Positions 1-9,325 of a DNA stretch of 64,000 bases are shown piece by piece (position 1 is the first letter of the stretch; each line of letters starts with the position of its first letter). The notes beneath the pieces were generated by a model. The model had not been told where the DNA came from, did not search any database, and worked only from the letters and a program-made list of their open reading frames with translations. The DNA is from Bradyrhizobium sp. CCBAU 53340 (GTDB taxonomy: Bacteria; Pseudomonadota; Alphaproteobacteria; Rhizobiales; Xanthobacteraceae), in assembly GCF_015291645.1 (NCBI RefSeq), contig NZ_CP030055.1:3410001-3474000 (forward strand), in the 5' to 3' direction. The position numbers and the translations under genes are program-made.

Positions 1-2
1 CG

Positions 3-710
3 GCCGGCCTGACCTCGCTCGCGCTTGCGGGCAATTACGCCTATTTCGGCAGCAGTGCGATGACGCTGGCACGTGGCGCCGACTGGCTGGCCGTTCCGGC
101 CTGCGGCGTCGTCGGCGGCCTCGCGGGCGGCCTGTTCAGCCGCGTCGTCATTGCCATGGCGCGCGGGTTCAAGAGCCCGCTCGGACGGGCGATCAAGGGC
201 CATCCGCTCTGGTTTGCGTTCGCCTGCGGCCTTGCCGTCGCGATATGCGGTCTGGTGTCCGGCGACACCATCTACGGCACGGGTTATGTGCAGGTGAAGG
301 CGGCGTTGGATCACGGCACCCCGTTGCCGCAGGACTTTGGGGTGCTCAAGCTCTTGGCGACGAGCTTTGCCGCCATCAGCGGCATACCGGGCGGCATTTT
401 CTCGCCATCGCTCGCCGTCGGCGCGGGCATCGGCAGCAACATTGCGTCATTCTTCCATGACGCGCCGCTCGGCGCGATCATGCTGCTCGGCATGGTCTCG
501 TATTTCGCTGGCGTCGTTCAAGCGCCGATCACCGCCTTCGTGATCGTGACCGAAATGACCGACAATCACGGCATGGTCGTGCCGCTGATGGCGGCCGCGC
601 TGATCGCGCATTTCGTCTCGCGCATGATCTGCGAGGAGGGTATCTATCACGCGCTCGCAAAAGGCTTTGTCGAGCGGGCGACCCGTCCGCGCGAGGGGGA
701 GGAAAGATGA
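3..710 (+). CDS. CLC-type chloride channel/transporter, 3' part (5' end outside window)
   Basis: Reading frame is open from base 3, before the first ATG at 60, so this is the C-terminal part of a longer membrane protein. It moves chloride (channel or H+/Cl- antiport) across the inner membrane. The segment [13 protein letters not shown] around 382-425 matches the CLC selectivity-filter G-x-F-x-P motif, followed by hydrophobic helices and the conserved [16 protein letters not shown] stretch. No CBS domains follow; the frame ends shortly after the last helix. Its stop overlaps the hisC start by 4 nt (ATGA), suggesting translational coupling. Whether it is a channel or antiporter cannot be judged without the N-terminal half. 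Confidence 0.88.
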   Translation, partial: AGLTSLALAGNYAYFGSSAMTLARGADWLAVPACGVVGGLAGGLFSRVVIAMARGFKSPLGRAIKGHPLWFAFACGLAVAICGLVSGDTIYGTGYVQVKAALDHGTPLPQDFGVLKLLATSFAAISGIPGGIFSPSLAVGAGIGSNIASFFHDAPLGAIMLLGMVSYFAGVVQAPITAFVIVTEMTDNHGMVVPLMAAALIAHFVSRMICEEGIYHALAKGFVERATRPREGEER

Positions 711-1765
711 GCCGTTTCTGGAGCAGCTTGACGCACGAGCTGAAGCCCTATGTGCCGGGCGAGCAGCCGCGCATGGCGGATCTGGTCAAGCTCAACACCA
801 ACGAGAACCCGCTCGGTCCGTCGCCGCGGGCGCTGCAGGCGATCCGTGACGCGGCGGCCGATACGCTGCGTCTTTATCCGGATCCGCAGGCGACGGCGCT
901 GCGGGCGGCCCTGGCCGCCTATCACGGCGTGAGACCAGAGCAGGTGTTCGTCGGCAACGGCTCAGACGAGGTGCTGGCGCATGCCTTCGTCGCGCTGCTG
1001 AAGCATGATGCGCCACTACTGTTTCCCGATATCACCTACAGTTTCTATCCGGTCTATTGCCGTCTGTTCGGTATCGCCTATGAGACTGTGGCGCTCGATC
1101 AGGCCATGCAGATCCGCACGGCGGATTATCGCCGGCCGGCGGGCGCGATCATCATTCCGAATCCGAACGCGCCAACAGGCATCGCGCTGTCGCGCGCGGA
1201 GATCGCGACACTGCTGGCGGAGCACAAGGATGCGCCTGTCGTCGTCGACGAAGCCTATGTCGATTTCGGCGCCGAGACCGCGATTCCGCTGGTTGCGTCC
1301 CATCGCAATCTCCTGGTCGTGCAGACCATGTCCAAGTCGCGCGCGCTCGCCGGGCTTCGCGTCGGATATGCGATCGGCGATGCCGATCTGATCGACGCGC
1401 TGACGCGCGTGAAGGACAGCTTCAATTCATATCCACTCGGCCGGCCTGCGCAGGCCGGCGCGATCGCCTCCATCGAGGACGAGGACTATTTCCAGCAGAG
1501 TCGCCGTCGCGTGATCGAGGGCAGGGAGCGGCTGACCCGCGGACTGAAGGCGGTCGGTTTCGAGGTGTTGCCCTCGCTCGCCAACTTCGTCTTCGCGCGC
1601 CATCCCGCGCATGAAGGGGCTGCGCTTGCGGCGGCGCTGCGCGAGCAGGCAGTGATCGTCCGCCACTTCTCCGTGTCTCGCATCTCGGATTTCCTGCGGA
1701 TCACCGTGGGCACGGATGAGCAGATCGAGCGGCTGCTGTCGGCTTTGGTCCGGATCGTGGGGTAG
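707..1765 (+). CDS. hisC: Histidinol-phosphate aminotransferase
   Basis: PLP-dependent fold-type I aminotransferase, 352 aa, the usual length for HisC. It converts imidazole-acetol phosphate plus glutamate to histidinol phosphate in histidine synthesis, in the cytoplasm. Visible marks: N-terminal [13 protein letters not shown], the NPNAPTG substrate/PLP motif, DEAYVDF, and the Schiff-base lysine in [15 protein letters not shown] (Lys210), with an Arg in the C-terminal [10 protein letters not shown] segment. The ATG overlaps the CLC stop (ATGA). Many rhizobia carry more than one HisC-like enzyme, so activity on aromatic amino acids is an alternative; no other his gene is nearby. Confidence 0.88.
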   Translation: MSRFWSSLTHELKPYVPGEQPRMADLVKLNTNENPLGPSPRALQAIRDAAADTLRLYPDPQATALRAALAAYHGVRPEQVFVGNGSDEVLAHAFVALLKHDAPLLFPDITYSFYPVYCRLFGIAYETVALDQAMQIRTADYRRPAGAIIIPNPNAPTGIALSRAEIATLLAEHKDAPVVVDEAYVDFGAETAIPLVASHRNLLVVQTMSKSRALAGLRVGYAIGDADLIDALTRVKDSFNSYPLGRPAQAGAIASIEDEDYFQQSRRRVIEGRERLTRGLKAVGFEVLPSLANFVFARHPAHEGAALAAALREQAVIVRHFSVSRISDFLRITVGTDEQIERLLSALVRIVG

Positions 1766-1776
1766 CGCCGGAAATC

Positions 1777-1899
1777 GTAGGGTGGGCAAAGCGGCTTGTC
1801 CGCCGTAGCTCGAAGAGCGAAGACGGAAGCGTGCCCACCATCTCTTGCCGCCATAGCCAGGTGGTGGGCACGGCGCAAGGGCGCCTTTGCCCACCCTAC
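1777..1899. repeat. Palindromic intergenic repeat, GTAGGGTGGGCAAAG family
   Basis: Arms GTAGGGTGGGCAAAG (1777-1791) and its exact complement (1885-1899) bracket about 90 bases. A second member with the same arm core lies at 28659-28750. It sits between the convergent 3' ends of hisC and the alcohol dehydrogenase gene, where it could act as a transcript end or RNA-stabilising fold. Confidence 0.85.
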
Positions 1900-1919
1900 G
1901 AGACGTTACGAGGCCGTTG

Positions 1920-2933
1920 CTACCACCCCTCCAGCACGATCTTGCCGCGCGACTTGCCGCTCTCGAGCAGCGCGTGAGCACGCTTGAGGTTGGCCGCGTT
2001 GATCGTGCCGAAAGTCTGGTCGAGCGTGGTGCGCAAGACGCCCTTGTCGATGAGGTCGGCGACGTCATTGAGCAGATGATGCTGCGCGATCATGTCTGGC
2101 GTCTGGAACGAGGAGCGTGTGAACATCGATTCCCAGTGCACCGAGATCGCCTTGCCCTTGAACGTGCTCATGGTGAATTCCGGGGGATCGTCGATCAGGC
2201 CGAACCGGCCCTGCGGCGCCATGAGCTCGGCGATGCTCTTGTAGTGCTGGTCGGTGAAAGTGAGGCTCGCCACCAGAGCGACCGGCGGCAGCCTCAAGCT
2301 CTCGATCTGCTCCTTCATCGGCTTGCCGTGATCGATCACAGCGTGGGCGCCGAGATCGAGGCACCATTTCTGCGATTCAGGCCGCGTGGCGGTGGCGAGT
2401 ACGGTGAGGCCCGTGAGGCGGCGCGCGAGCTGGATCAGGATCGAGCCGACACCACCGGCGCCGCCGGTGATGAGAAGCGTACGCGGATCGACGCTCTTGC
2501 CCGGGACGGCGCCGAGACGATCGAACAGCAATTCCCAGGCGGTGATGGAGGTGAGGGGAAGGGCGGCGGCCTGCGCGAACGAGAGCGACTTCGGCTTGTT
2601 GCCGACGATGCGTTCGTCGACCAGATGGAATTCGGCATTGGTGCCCTGGCGCAGGATCGAGCCCGCGTAGAACACCTCGTCGCCCGGCTTGAACAGCGTG
2701 ACGTCGGGGCCGACGGCATCGACCACGCCGGCGGCGTCATAGCCCAAAATCTTGGTCTCGCCCTCGGGCGGCGCGGCGCGCTTGCGCACCTTATAGTCGA
2801 CCGGATTGGCCGAGATCGCCTTCACGGCAACGCGGATGTCGCGTCCTTTCGGCTCTGGCTTGGCGGTGTCGAAATCGAACAGCGCGTCCTGATCCTCGAT
2901 CGGAAGCGACTTCTTGTAGCCGACGGCCTTCAT
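1920..2933 (-). CDS. Zinc-binding alcohol dehydrogenase family protein (MDR, quinone-oxidoreductase-like)
   Basis: 337-aa medium-chain dehydrogenase/reductase. The GroES-like N-terminal half contains NPVDYKVR and GYDAAGVV, followed by a Rossmann half with GGAGGVGSILIQLA binding NAD(P)H. Catalytic-zinc cysteine/histidine ligands typical of true alcohol dehydrogenases are not evident, which fits the zinc-independent NADPH:quinone or enone reductase branch despite the family name. Divergent from an HxlR regulator 121 nt away, an arrangement common for reductases induced by electrophiles or quinones. Substrate unknown. Confidence 0.85.
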   Translation of the reverse strand: MKAVGYKKSLPIEDQDALFDFDTAKPEPKGRDIRVAVKAISANPVDYKVRKRAAPPEGETKILGYDAAGVVDAVGPDVTLFKPGDEVFYAGSILRQGTNAEFHLVDERIVGNKPKSLSFAQAAALPLTSITAWELLFDRLGAVPGKSVDPRTLLITGGAGGVGSILIQLARRLTGLTVLATATRPESQKWCLDLGAHAVIDHGKPMKEQIESLRLPPVALVASLTFTDQHYKSIAELMAPQGRFGLIDDPPEFTMSTFKGKAISVHWESMFTRSSFQTPDMIAQHHLLNDVADLIDKGVLRTTLDQTFGTINAANLKRAHALLESGKSRGKIVLEGW

Positions 2934-3017
2934 GGCTTGTCTCCATCAGATGGCGTATTCGCATGCGCCCTAACTGTCGCCCTGGCTCCGATTTGGCAAG
3001 TACTGTACATTCGGGGA

Positions 3018-3040
3018 TATAGTCCCTGTTTGGATACTAT
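3018..3040 (+). promoter_or_regulatory. Candidate HxlR operator overlapping a -10-like box
   Basis: Inverted arms ATAGT (3019-3023) and ACTAT (3036-3040) are separated by 12 nt in the region shared by the divergent dehydrogenase and HxlR genes. TATAGT at 3018-3023 resembles a -10 box, with TTGGCA (2993-2998) as a possible -35 at 19-nt spacing. The inference is autoregulation plus control of the divergent reductase; short arms make this tentative. Confidence 0.4.
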
Positions 3041-3054
3041 TGGGAAAACTACTT

Positions 3055-3432
3055 ATGAAACGGCGCAATTTTGCCCGTCGTCCCGGGTGCTCGGTCGAGG
3101 CGACGCTGGACCTGATCGACGGCAAGTGGAAGGGCGTGATCCTCTACCACCTCCAGAGCGGCACCCAGCGCTTCGGCGAACTGCGCCGCATGATGCCCGG
3201 CATCACCCAGCGGATGCTGACCAAGCAGCTTCGCGCGCTGGAGGAGGACAAGCTCGTCACCCGCAAGGTCTATGCCGAGGTGCCGCCGCGGGTGGAATAT
3301 TGCCTGTCCGAGCTCGGCGAGAGCCTGCGGCCGGTGATCGACATTCTCAAGGCCTGGGGCGAGAGCCACCAGCAGCGGCTGTCTTGCGCACCGCCACCGG
3401 TGGTCGTGAAGAAGCCGAAACGCGCGGCGTAG
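3055..3432 (+). CDS. HxlR-family winged-helix transcriptional regulator
   Basis: 125-aa regulator with the HxlR pattern: an N-terminal Cys (RRPGCSVEATLDLI), then GKWKGVILYHLQSGTQRFGELRRMM, ITQRMLTKQLRALEED as recognition region, and a wing RKVYAEVPPRVEYCLSELG. A Cys near residue 13 is at the position used for thiol/electrophile sensing in related YodB/QorR proteins. I chose ATG 3055; an upstream TTG at 3040 lies inside the candidate operator. Divergent from the MDR dehydrogenase, its most likely target. Confidence 0.88.
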   Translation: MKRRNFARRPGCSVEATLDLIDGKWKGVILYHLQSGTQRFGELRRMMPGITQRMLTKQLRALEEDKLVTRKVYAEVPPRVEYCLSELGESLRPVIDILKAWGESHQQRLSCAPPPVVVKKPKRAA

Positions 3433-3436
3433 ATAT

Positions 3437-3460
3437 CCGGGAGCGGCGTGCCGCTGCCGG
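3437..3460 (+). terminator. Possible transcript-end hairpin after the HxlR gene
   Basis: CCGG-g-AGCGGC / GCCGCT-g-CCGG begins 4 nt after the HxlR stop codon. The stem is strong but has a one-base internal mismatch and no T-run follows, so it may stabilise the RNA rather than terminate. The rest of 3461-3719 holds no gene I can support. Confidence 0.35.
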
Positions 3461-3719
3461 ATCGATCGCTTCAGAACGCGACCTGCGTGCGCATCGCCAC
3501 CGCGGTTCCCCACTGGATCAATTCGCCGCAACCGAATCCGTCCGCCATGAGGATGGAATATGATCAGCATCATGCCAATTCGCTGTCCTGGCGACTTGTC
3601 ATTCCGCACGCAGAACTTGCATGCCGGAGGCGGCGGAACGGCCCGAATATTGCCGCCCGGCGCCCTTCTATTGGGGGGCGAACGCGCCTATATTCCGGCG
3701 TCTTTTCCAAGAGGTAGGA

Positions 3720-5126
3720 ATGTTTCGATCGATCTCGACCGCCGTCCTCACGGCATTGTGCATAGCCCTTTCGGCCCACTTCAATCCGACCGCGGCGCAG
3801 GACCGTCGCGTGCCGTCGTCGCCGGCCGAACTGCGGCTGTCCTATGCGCCGATCGTGCAGCGGGTGCAGCCGGCGGTCGTCAACGTCTATGCCGCCAAGG
3901 TGGTGCAGAACCGCAACCCACTGCTGGACGACCCGATCTTCCGCCGCTTCTTCGGCGTGCCGGGCCAGCAGCAGGAGCAGGTGCAGCGATCGCTCGGCTC
4001 GGGTGTGATCGTTGATTCCTCCGGGCTCGTCGTCACCAACGTCCACGTCATCGAGGGCGCCGACCAGGTGAAGGTATCGCTGTCGGACAAGCGCGAGTTC
4101 GAGGCCGAGATCGTGCTGAAGGATTCCCGCAGCGATCTCGCGGTGCTGCGCCTGAAGGACACCAAGGAGAAGTTTCCGGCGCTCGAATTCACCAATTCGG
4201 ACGAGCTGATGGTGGGCGACGTCGTGATGGCGATCGGCAATCCCTTCGGCGTCGGCCAGACCGTGACCCACGGCATCATCTCAGCGCTGGCGCGCACCCA
4301 GGTCGGCATCACCGATTACCAGTTCTTCATCCAGACCGATGCTGCGATCAATCCCGGCAATTCCGGCGGCGCGCTGGTCGACATGAACGGTCGGCTTGCC
4401 GGCATCAACACCGCGATCTATTCGCGCTCCGGCGGCTCGCAGGGCATCGGCTTTGCGATTCCGGCCAATATGGTGCGGGTCGTCGTCGCCTCCGCCAAGA
4501 GCGGCGGTACGGCGGTGAAGCGGCCGTGGCTCGGTGCGAAGCTCCAGGCGGTGACGCCCGAGATTGCCGAGAGCCTCGGCCTGCGCTCGCCGACCGGCGC
4601 GCTGGTCGCAAGCGTCGTGCCCAATGGTCCTGCGGCGAAGGCGGGGCTGAAATCCTCCGACCTCATCACCGGGATTGACGGCCAGGCCGTGGACGATCCC
4701 AACGCGTTCGATTACCGCTTCGCAACCCGTCCGATCGGCGGCACCGCGCAGATCGACGTGCAGCGCGGCAGCAAGCCGCTCAAGCTGACGATCGCGCTCG
4801 AGATTGCACCTGACACCGGCCGCAACGAGCTCGTCATCACCACGCGTTCGCCGTTCCAGGGCGCGAGGATCTCCACCATCACGCCAGCGGTGGCCGACGA
4901 GCTGCATCTCGATGTCGACACCGAGGGTGTCGTCGTCACCGATATCGGCGACGGTACGGCGGCGCAGAATGTCGGCTTCCAGAAGGGCGACATCATCCTG
5001 TCCGTGAACAGCCAGAAGATCGCCAAGACCAGCGACCTGGAGAAAGCCGCCAAGGAGCAGCCGCGGCTCTGGCGCATCGCGGTGGTGCGCGGCGGTCAGC
5101 AGATCAACGTCACGCTGGGCGGATGA
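3720..5126 (+). CDS. Do-family periplasmic serine protease (DegP/DegQ/MucD-like)
   Basis: 468 aa from ATG 3720, preceded by GAGGTAGGA; the longer frame upstream lacks a signal peptide at its start. A Sec signal peptide covers about residues 1-26 (AHFNPTAAQ). The trypsin-like domain has the catalytic triad His109 (TNVHVIEG), Asp139 (SDLAVLRL) and Ser215 (NPGNSGGALV). Two PDZ domains follow, roughly 270-360 and 380-465. The enzyme degrades or chaperones misfolded envelope proteins. The next gene, rarA, overlaps by 4 nt, an arrangement seen in related rhizobia. Confidence 0.92.
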   Translation: MFRSISTAVLTALCIALSAHFNPTAAQDRRVPSSPAELRLSYAPIVQRVQPAVVNVYAAKVVQNRNPLLDDPIFRRFFGVPGQQQEQVQRSLGSGVIVDSSGLVVTNVHVIEGADQVKVSLSDKREFEAEIVLKDSRSDLAVLRLKDTKEKFPALEFTNSDELMVGDVVMAIGNPFGVGQTVTHGIISALARTQVGITDYQFFIQTDAAINPGNSGGALVDMNGRLAGINTAIYSRSGGSQGIGFAIPANMVRVVVASAKSGGTAVKRPWLGAKLQAVTPEIAESLGLRSPTGALVASVVPNGPAAKAGLKSSDLITGIDGQAVDDPNAFDYRFATRPIGGTAQIDVQRGSKPLKLTIALEIAPDTGRNELVITTRSPFQGARISTITPAVADELHLDVDTEGVVVTDIGDGTAAQNVGFQKGDIILSVNSQKIAKTSDLEKAAKEQPRLWRIAVVRGGQQINVTLGG

Positions 5127-6460
5127 GTCCGAAGCGACCACAGGAGACGCCAACTCTCTTTGCCGCGGCGGGGCTCGATCACGAGGCCCCGCATCCGCTG
5201 CCGGACCGGCTGCGGCCGCGTACGCTGTCGGAGGTCGTCGGGCAGGATCACATCCTCGGCCCCGACGGCGCGTTGACGCGCATGCTGGAGACGCGCACGC
5301 TTGGTTCGCTGGTGTTCTGGGGACCGCCCGGCACCGGCAAGACCACGGTGGCGCGGCTCTTGGCGGATGCGACGGACCTGCATTTCGAGCAGATCTCGGC
5401 GGTGTTCTCCGGCGTTGCCGATTTGAAGAAGGCATTCGATGCCGCGCGTGCCCGCCGCGAGATGGGCAAGGGCACGCTGCTGTTCGTCGACGAGGTGCAT
5501 CGCTTCAACCGCGCGCAGCAGGATTCGTTTCTGCCCGTGATGGAAGACGGCACCGTCGTCATGGTCGGCGCCACCACGGAAAACCCGTCCTTCGAGCTCA
5601 ACGCGGCGCTTTTGTCTCGCGCGCGCGTTCTGGTGTTTCGTTCGCTCGATGCTGCTGCGATCGAGAAGCTGTTCGCGCATGCGGAGGCGGTCGAGGGCAA
5701 GAAGCTGCCGCTCGATGCGGAAGCGCGCGCAGTGCTGGTGCGTATGGCCGACGGCGATGGCCGCGCCTCGCTGACGCTTGCGGAAGAGGTCTGGCGTTCC
5801 GCACGCGCGGACGAGATATTTAACGCCGCTCAGTTGCAGGACATTTTGCAACGCCGCGCGCCGATCTACGACAAGTCGGCCGACGGCCATTACAACCTGA
5901 TCTCGGCGCTGCATAAGTCGGTGCGCGGCTCCGATCCGGATGCGGCGCTGTATTATCTCGCGCGCATGCTGGATGCCGGCGAGGATCCGCTGTTCCTGGC
6001 GCGCCGCGTCGTGCGCATGGCGGTGGAGGACATCGGCCTTGCCGATCCACAGGCGCTCGTCATCGCCAATGCGGCGAAGGACGCCTTCGACTTCCTCGGC
6101 CATCCCGAAGGCGAGCTCGCGATCGCGCAGGCCGTCGTCTACCTCGCCACCGCACCGAAATCGAACGCGGTCTACACGGCGTTCGGCTCGGCAATGCAGG
6201 TGGCAAAGCAGGCCGGCTCGCTGCTGCCGCCGAAGCACATCCTGAATTCGCCGACCAAGCTGATGAAGTCGGAAGGCTACGGCGCAGCTTACGAATACGA
6301 CCACGACGCCCCCGACGCCTTCTCCGGCCAGGACTACTTCCCGGAAGCCCTCGGCCGCCAGACCTTCTACGACCCGCCCGAGCGTGGCTTCGAGCGGGAG
6401 ATCAGAAAGCGGCTGGATTATTGGGCGAAGCTGCGGAAGGAACGGGGTGGCTCGGGCTAG
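5123..6460 (+). CDS. rarA: Replication-associated recombination protein A (MgsA/RarA AAA+ ATPase)
   Basis: 445-aa AAA+ ATPase of the clamp-loader clade that acts at stalled replication forks. Walker A is GPPGTGKTT (67-75), Walker B LLFVDEVHRF with Asp123/Glu124, sensor-1 region GATTENPSFELN, and the C-terminal tetramerisation part includes DPDAALYYLARM and YLATAPKSNAVYTA. The start overlaps the protease stop (ATGA), so the two are probably translated from one message. Length and motifs match the family closely. Confidence 0.93.
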   Translation: MSPKRPQETPTLFAAAGLDHEAPHPLPDRLRPRTLSEVVGQDHILGPDGALTRMLETRTLGSLVFWGPPGTGKTTVARLLADATDLHFEQISAVFSGVADLKKAFDAARARREMGKGTLLFVDEVHRFNRAQQDSFLPVMEDGTVVMVGATTENPSFELNAALLSRARVLVFRSLDAAAIEKLFAHAEAVEGKKLPLDAEARAVLVRMADGDGRASLTLAEEVWRSARADEIFNAAQLQDILQRRAPIYDKSADGHYNLISALHKSVRGSDPDAALYYLARMLDAGEDPLFLARRVVRMAVEDIGLADPQALVIANAAKDAFDFLGHPEGELAIAQAVVYLATAPKSNAVYTAFGSAMQVAKQAGSLLPPKHILNSPTKLMKSEGYGAAYEYDHDAPDAFSGQDYFPEALGRQTFYDPPERGFEREIRKRLDYWAKLRKERGGSG

Positions 6461-6512
6461 AGGTGGCCATTTCACCGTGACGAAAGGCTGCTTTTAGGGT
6501 ACGCAGGCAGCC

Positions 6513-7742
6513 ATGAGCCGCCGCATCAAAAGAACCAATCAAGAGCCCCGTTCGCGCGATGAGCGCAAGGAATCGCGCCCGTTCAAGGCGCGTAGCGCGA
6601 AGAAGGCCGGGCCGCGTCCGGGCGGCAAGCCCGGCGGGAAGCCGCCGCGCTTTGCGGGCGAGCGCGCCGAGCGGCGTCCGCCTAGGGCCAAGCTGGAGAG
6701 GGCGGAAGCGGAAAGGGCCGCACCCGAAAAGTCCGTCGAGACGCTGCTGCCGACCAAGGTGCAGACGGTCATCGTCACGGCCGACGAGAACAACATGCGT
6801 GTCGATCGTTTCCTCGAGGCGCGCTTTCCCGGCCTGTCGTTCTCCCATATCCAGCGCGTCGTCCGCAAAGGCGAGCTGCGCGTCGACGGCAAGCGCGTCG
6901 ACAGCAAGGACCGGCTGGAGGAGGGGCAGAGCGTCCGTATTCCGCCGCTGAAGCTGGATGCGCCGAAGGTCGTCGGCGAGCTCTCGGAAGCCGCGCAGAA
7001 GACGCTCAAGGCGCTCAAGGAGATGACGATCTACGAGGACGACGACGTCCTCGTGCTGAACAAGCCCGCCGGTCTTGCCGTGCAGGGCGGCTCGGGCATG
7101 ACGCGCCACATCGACCAGATGCTGGAGGTGATGCGCGATTCCAAGGGTCAGAAGCCGCGCCTCGTGCACCGCATCGATCGCGAGACCTCGGGTTGCCTGT
7201 TGATTGCGAAGACACGCTTTGCCGCCTCGCATCTGACCGGCGCGTTCCGCTCGCGCTCGGCGCGCAAGGTCTATTGGGCGCTGGTGCCGGGGCTCCCGAA
7301 GCCGAAGCAGGGCCGCATCTCGACCTTCCTTGCCAAGGAGGAGAGCGAGGACGACACCATCATGCGGATCGCGCAACATGGCGATGAGGGCGCGAGCCAC
7401 GCGGTAACCTACTACGCGGTGGTCGAGACCGCCGGCAACAAGCTGACCTGGGTGTCGCTGAAGCCGGTGACGGGCCGCACGCACCAGCTTCGCGCCCACA
7501 TGGCCCATATCGGCCATCCCATCGTCGGCGATCCCAAATATTTCAACATCGAGAACTGGCAGCTCCCGGGCGGCCTGCAGAACCGCCTGCATCTCTTGGC
7601 GCGCCGCATCGTGATCCCGCATCCACGCGGTGGCGTGATCGACGCCACCGCGCCGCTGCCGCCGCACATGCAGCAGTCGTGGAATCTGCTCGGGCTCGAT
7701 GCAAGCCGGTTCGATCCGATCGAGAATGCGCCGGAGGAGTAG
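6513..7742 (+). CDS. RluC/RluD-family 23S rRNA pseudouridine synthase
   Basis: 409 aa. The first ~75 residues are an Arg/Lys/Pro-rich basic tail, then an S4 RNA-binding domain (MRVDRFLEARFPGLSFSHIQ) and the RluA-type catalytic domain. Catalytic Asp222 lies in LVHRIDRETSGCLL, with later motifs KPVTGRTHQLRAH and GDPKY. It isomerises specific uridines of 23S rRNA. RluC versus RluD specificity cannot be assigned. The basic extension is common in rhizobial members and may aid RNA binding. It follows rarA by about 50 nt. Confidence 0.9.
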   Translation: MSRRIKRTNQEPRSRDERKESRPFKARSAKKAGPRPGGKPGGKPPRFAGERAERRPPRAKLERAEAERAAPEKSVETLLPTKVQTVIVTADENNMRVDRFLEARFPGLSFSHIQRVVRKGELRVDGKRVDSKDRLEEGQSVRIPPLKLDAPKVVGELSEAAQKTLKALKEMTIYEDDDVLVLNKPAGLAVQGGSGMTRHIDQMLEVMRDSKGQKPRLVHRIDRETSGCLLIAKTRFAASHLTGAFRSRSARKVYWALVPGLPKPKQGRISTFLAKEESEDDTIMRIAQHGDEGASHAVTYYAVVETAGNKLTWVSLKPVTGRTHQLRAHMAHIGHPIVGDPKYFNIENWQLPGGLQNRLHLLARRIVIPHPRGGVIDATAPLPPHMQQSWNLLGLDASRFDPIENAPEE

Positions 7743-7766
7743 GGAGGCAGTCAATCTCTCGGTATC

Positions 7767-7900
7767 GTCCCGGCGAAGGCCGGGACCCATCACCGCGGAA
7801 TCTATCGGTAGAGTGCCATCTTCGTATCGGCGAACGAAGCCAACTGCTGGTCTTCGCCAAACGTCTGCTGCGGAGTATGGGTCCCGGCCTTCGCCGGGAC
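7767..7900. repeat. Long inverted repeat, GTCCCGGCGAAGGCCGGGAC family
   Basis: 24-nt arms 7767-7790 and 7877-7900 are exact complements, and each arm is itself partly palindromic. The pair brackets 86 nt between the convergent ends of the pseudouridine synthase and a small exported protein gene. Confidence 0.85.
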
Positions 7901-7935
7901 GACACCCGAGGATTTGGCTGACAATTACAGCTCCC

Positions 7936-8382
7936 TCAATTCCGAAACTGCTCCAGAAACATCCGCAAACTGTCATGCGGGCTCTCGACGTCAGCGATCA
8001 GCCAACCTTCGGGCCCGCTGACCAGAATGAAGTTCAGCGCGACCTTTCGGCCGCGATTGTCGAAACTCGCCGCGACATAGGTCTTGTCGTAGTGTTTGCG
8101 GATGATTGCGATCGTAACAGGGCCGAGCTTCCAGCTCGGGCTCTGCACCAGGAAATCATAGGGCTCGGTCCGCGGCCCGCTCCAGGCCTTGCGCAAGGAG
8201 GGATCGAAGAATTGCCGGGCCGTCGCATCATCCCGGGGCAGGCCCTTGGACAGTTCCGGCGCACCCTCGCCGTAATAGGCATAGACGTTGCGGACGAGCG
8301 ATTCCGGGGTGCGAAAGCCGGCCTCGGCCGCAGCCGGCCAAAGCCCGGTGAACAGGGCCACAATGCCCGCAAGTTCCTTCAT
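7936..8382 (-). CDS. Small exported protein, DUF3828-like
   Basis: 148 aa with a signal peptide ending near PAAAEAG. The mature part begins RTPESLVRNVYAYYGEG and ends with an amphipathic LRMFLEQF. The domain resembles DUF3828, a small cystatin/NTF2-like periplasmic fold; I place this by pattern only. Function unknown. It starts 93 nt before the divergent ATP12 gene. Confidence 0.6.
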   Translation of the reverse strand: MKELAGIVALFTGLWPAAAEAGFRTPESLVRNVYAYYGEGAPELSKGLPRDDATARQFFDPSLRKAWSGPRTEPYDFLVQSPSWKLGPVTIAIIRKHYDKTYVAASFDNRGRKVALNFILVSGPEGWLIADVESPHDSLRMFLEQFRN

Positions 8383-8474
8383 GCCCGCCGCTCGCTTTAT
8401 CGGCCACAGGTCTTATCTTAAAAGCCGATCCTATTTTGAAAACTTGCATTCAGCGACCGGGACCGAAAACTCAC

Positions 8475-9269
8475 ATGCGCGAATTGTTCGAAGAAGCCGC
8501 TGGCCAACCTCCGCCGGATCCCAGGGAATCAGCGCGCGCGTCGGCGCGGACGCCGCTGCGCAAGCGCTTCTACAAGGAAGCCGGTGTCGCTGAGGTTGAC
8601 GGCGGCTTTGCTATCACCCTTGACGGCAGGCCGATCCGCACGCCCTCCGCCCGCCAGGTGGTGCTTCCTTCGCAGACGCTCGCCGATGCCGTGGCCGCGG
8701 AATGGGCCGCGCAGGGCGAGGCGATCGATCCGGTGACCATGCCCCTGACGCGGATTGCCAACAGCGTGGTCGAGGGCGTGGTCGACCGCGTCGAGCTCGT
8801 GACTGATGACCTCGCCAAATACTTCGAGACCGACCTGCTGTTTTATCGCGCCGGCCATCCCGAAGGGCTGGTCGCCCGCGAGGCCGCGCATTGGGACCCC
8901 GTGCTGTTCTGGGCTGCTAACACGCTTGGGGCACACTTCATCCTCTCTGAAGGCATCATGCATGTGAAACAGCCGGACGAGGCCGTCCAGGCCGCCCGCG
9001 CCGCGCTGCCTGATGATCCCTGGTCCGTGGCCGCCCTCCACATGGTGACGACCCTGACCGGATCGGCGCTGCTGGCGCTGGCGCTGGCCCATGGCGTGCG
9101 CGACGCCGACCAGGTCTGGTCTGCCGCCCATGTCGACGAGGACTGGAACGTCGATCAATGGGGCGTGGACGAGGAGGCGGCCGCTCGCAGGGCCACCCGC
9201 CTCAGGGATTTCCAGGCCGCCGTGACGGTCTTGGCGGCCGTGAATCCGGCCGCGGCCAAAGGTCCTTAA
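8475..9269 (+). CDS. ATP12-family F1-ATPase assembly chaperone
   Basis: About 264 aa from ATG 8475; an upstream in-frame TTG (8436) adds 13 residues without obvious support. It resembles mitochondrial ATP12, which binds the F1 alpha subunit during ATP synthase assembly, a family found in alphaproteobacteria and mitochondria. Visible conserved stretches: LRKRFYKEAGV, ITLDGRPIRTPS, the acidic segment TDLLFYRA, WDPVLFWA and the C-terminal VWSAAHVDEDWNVDQWGVDEEA. The FliK-like gene begins 56 nt downstream on the same strand. Confidence 0.88.
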   Translation: MRELFEEAAGQPPPDPRESARASARTPLRKRFYKEAGVAEVDGGFAITLDGRPIRTPSARQVVLPSQTLADAVAAEWAAQGEAIDPVTMPLTRIANSVVEGVVDRVELVTDDLAKYFETDLLFYRAGHPEGLVAREAAHWDPVLFWAANTLGAHFILSEGIMHVKQPDEAVQAARAALPDDPWSVAALHMVTTLTGSALLALALAHGVRDADQVWSAAHVDEDWNVDQWGVDEEAAARRATRLRDFQAAVTVLAAVNPAAAKGP

Positions 9270-9325
9270 CGAGAGGTTTACGAGGGCACCTTAGGGTGGG
9301 ACCAGCGTTCCCTGGGCCTTCCGAG

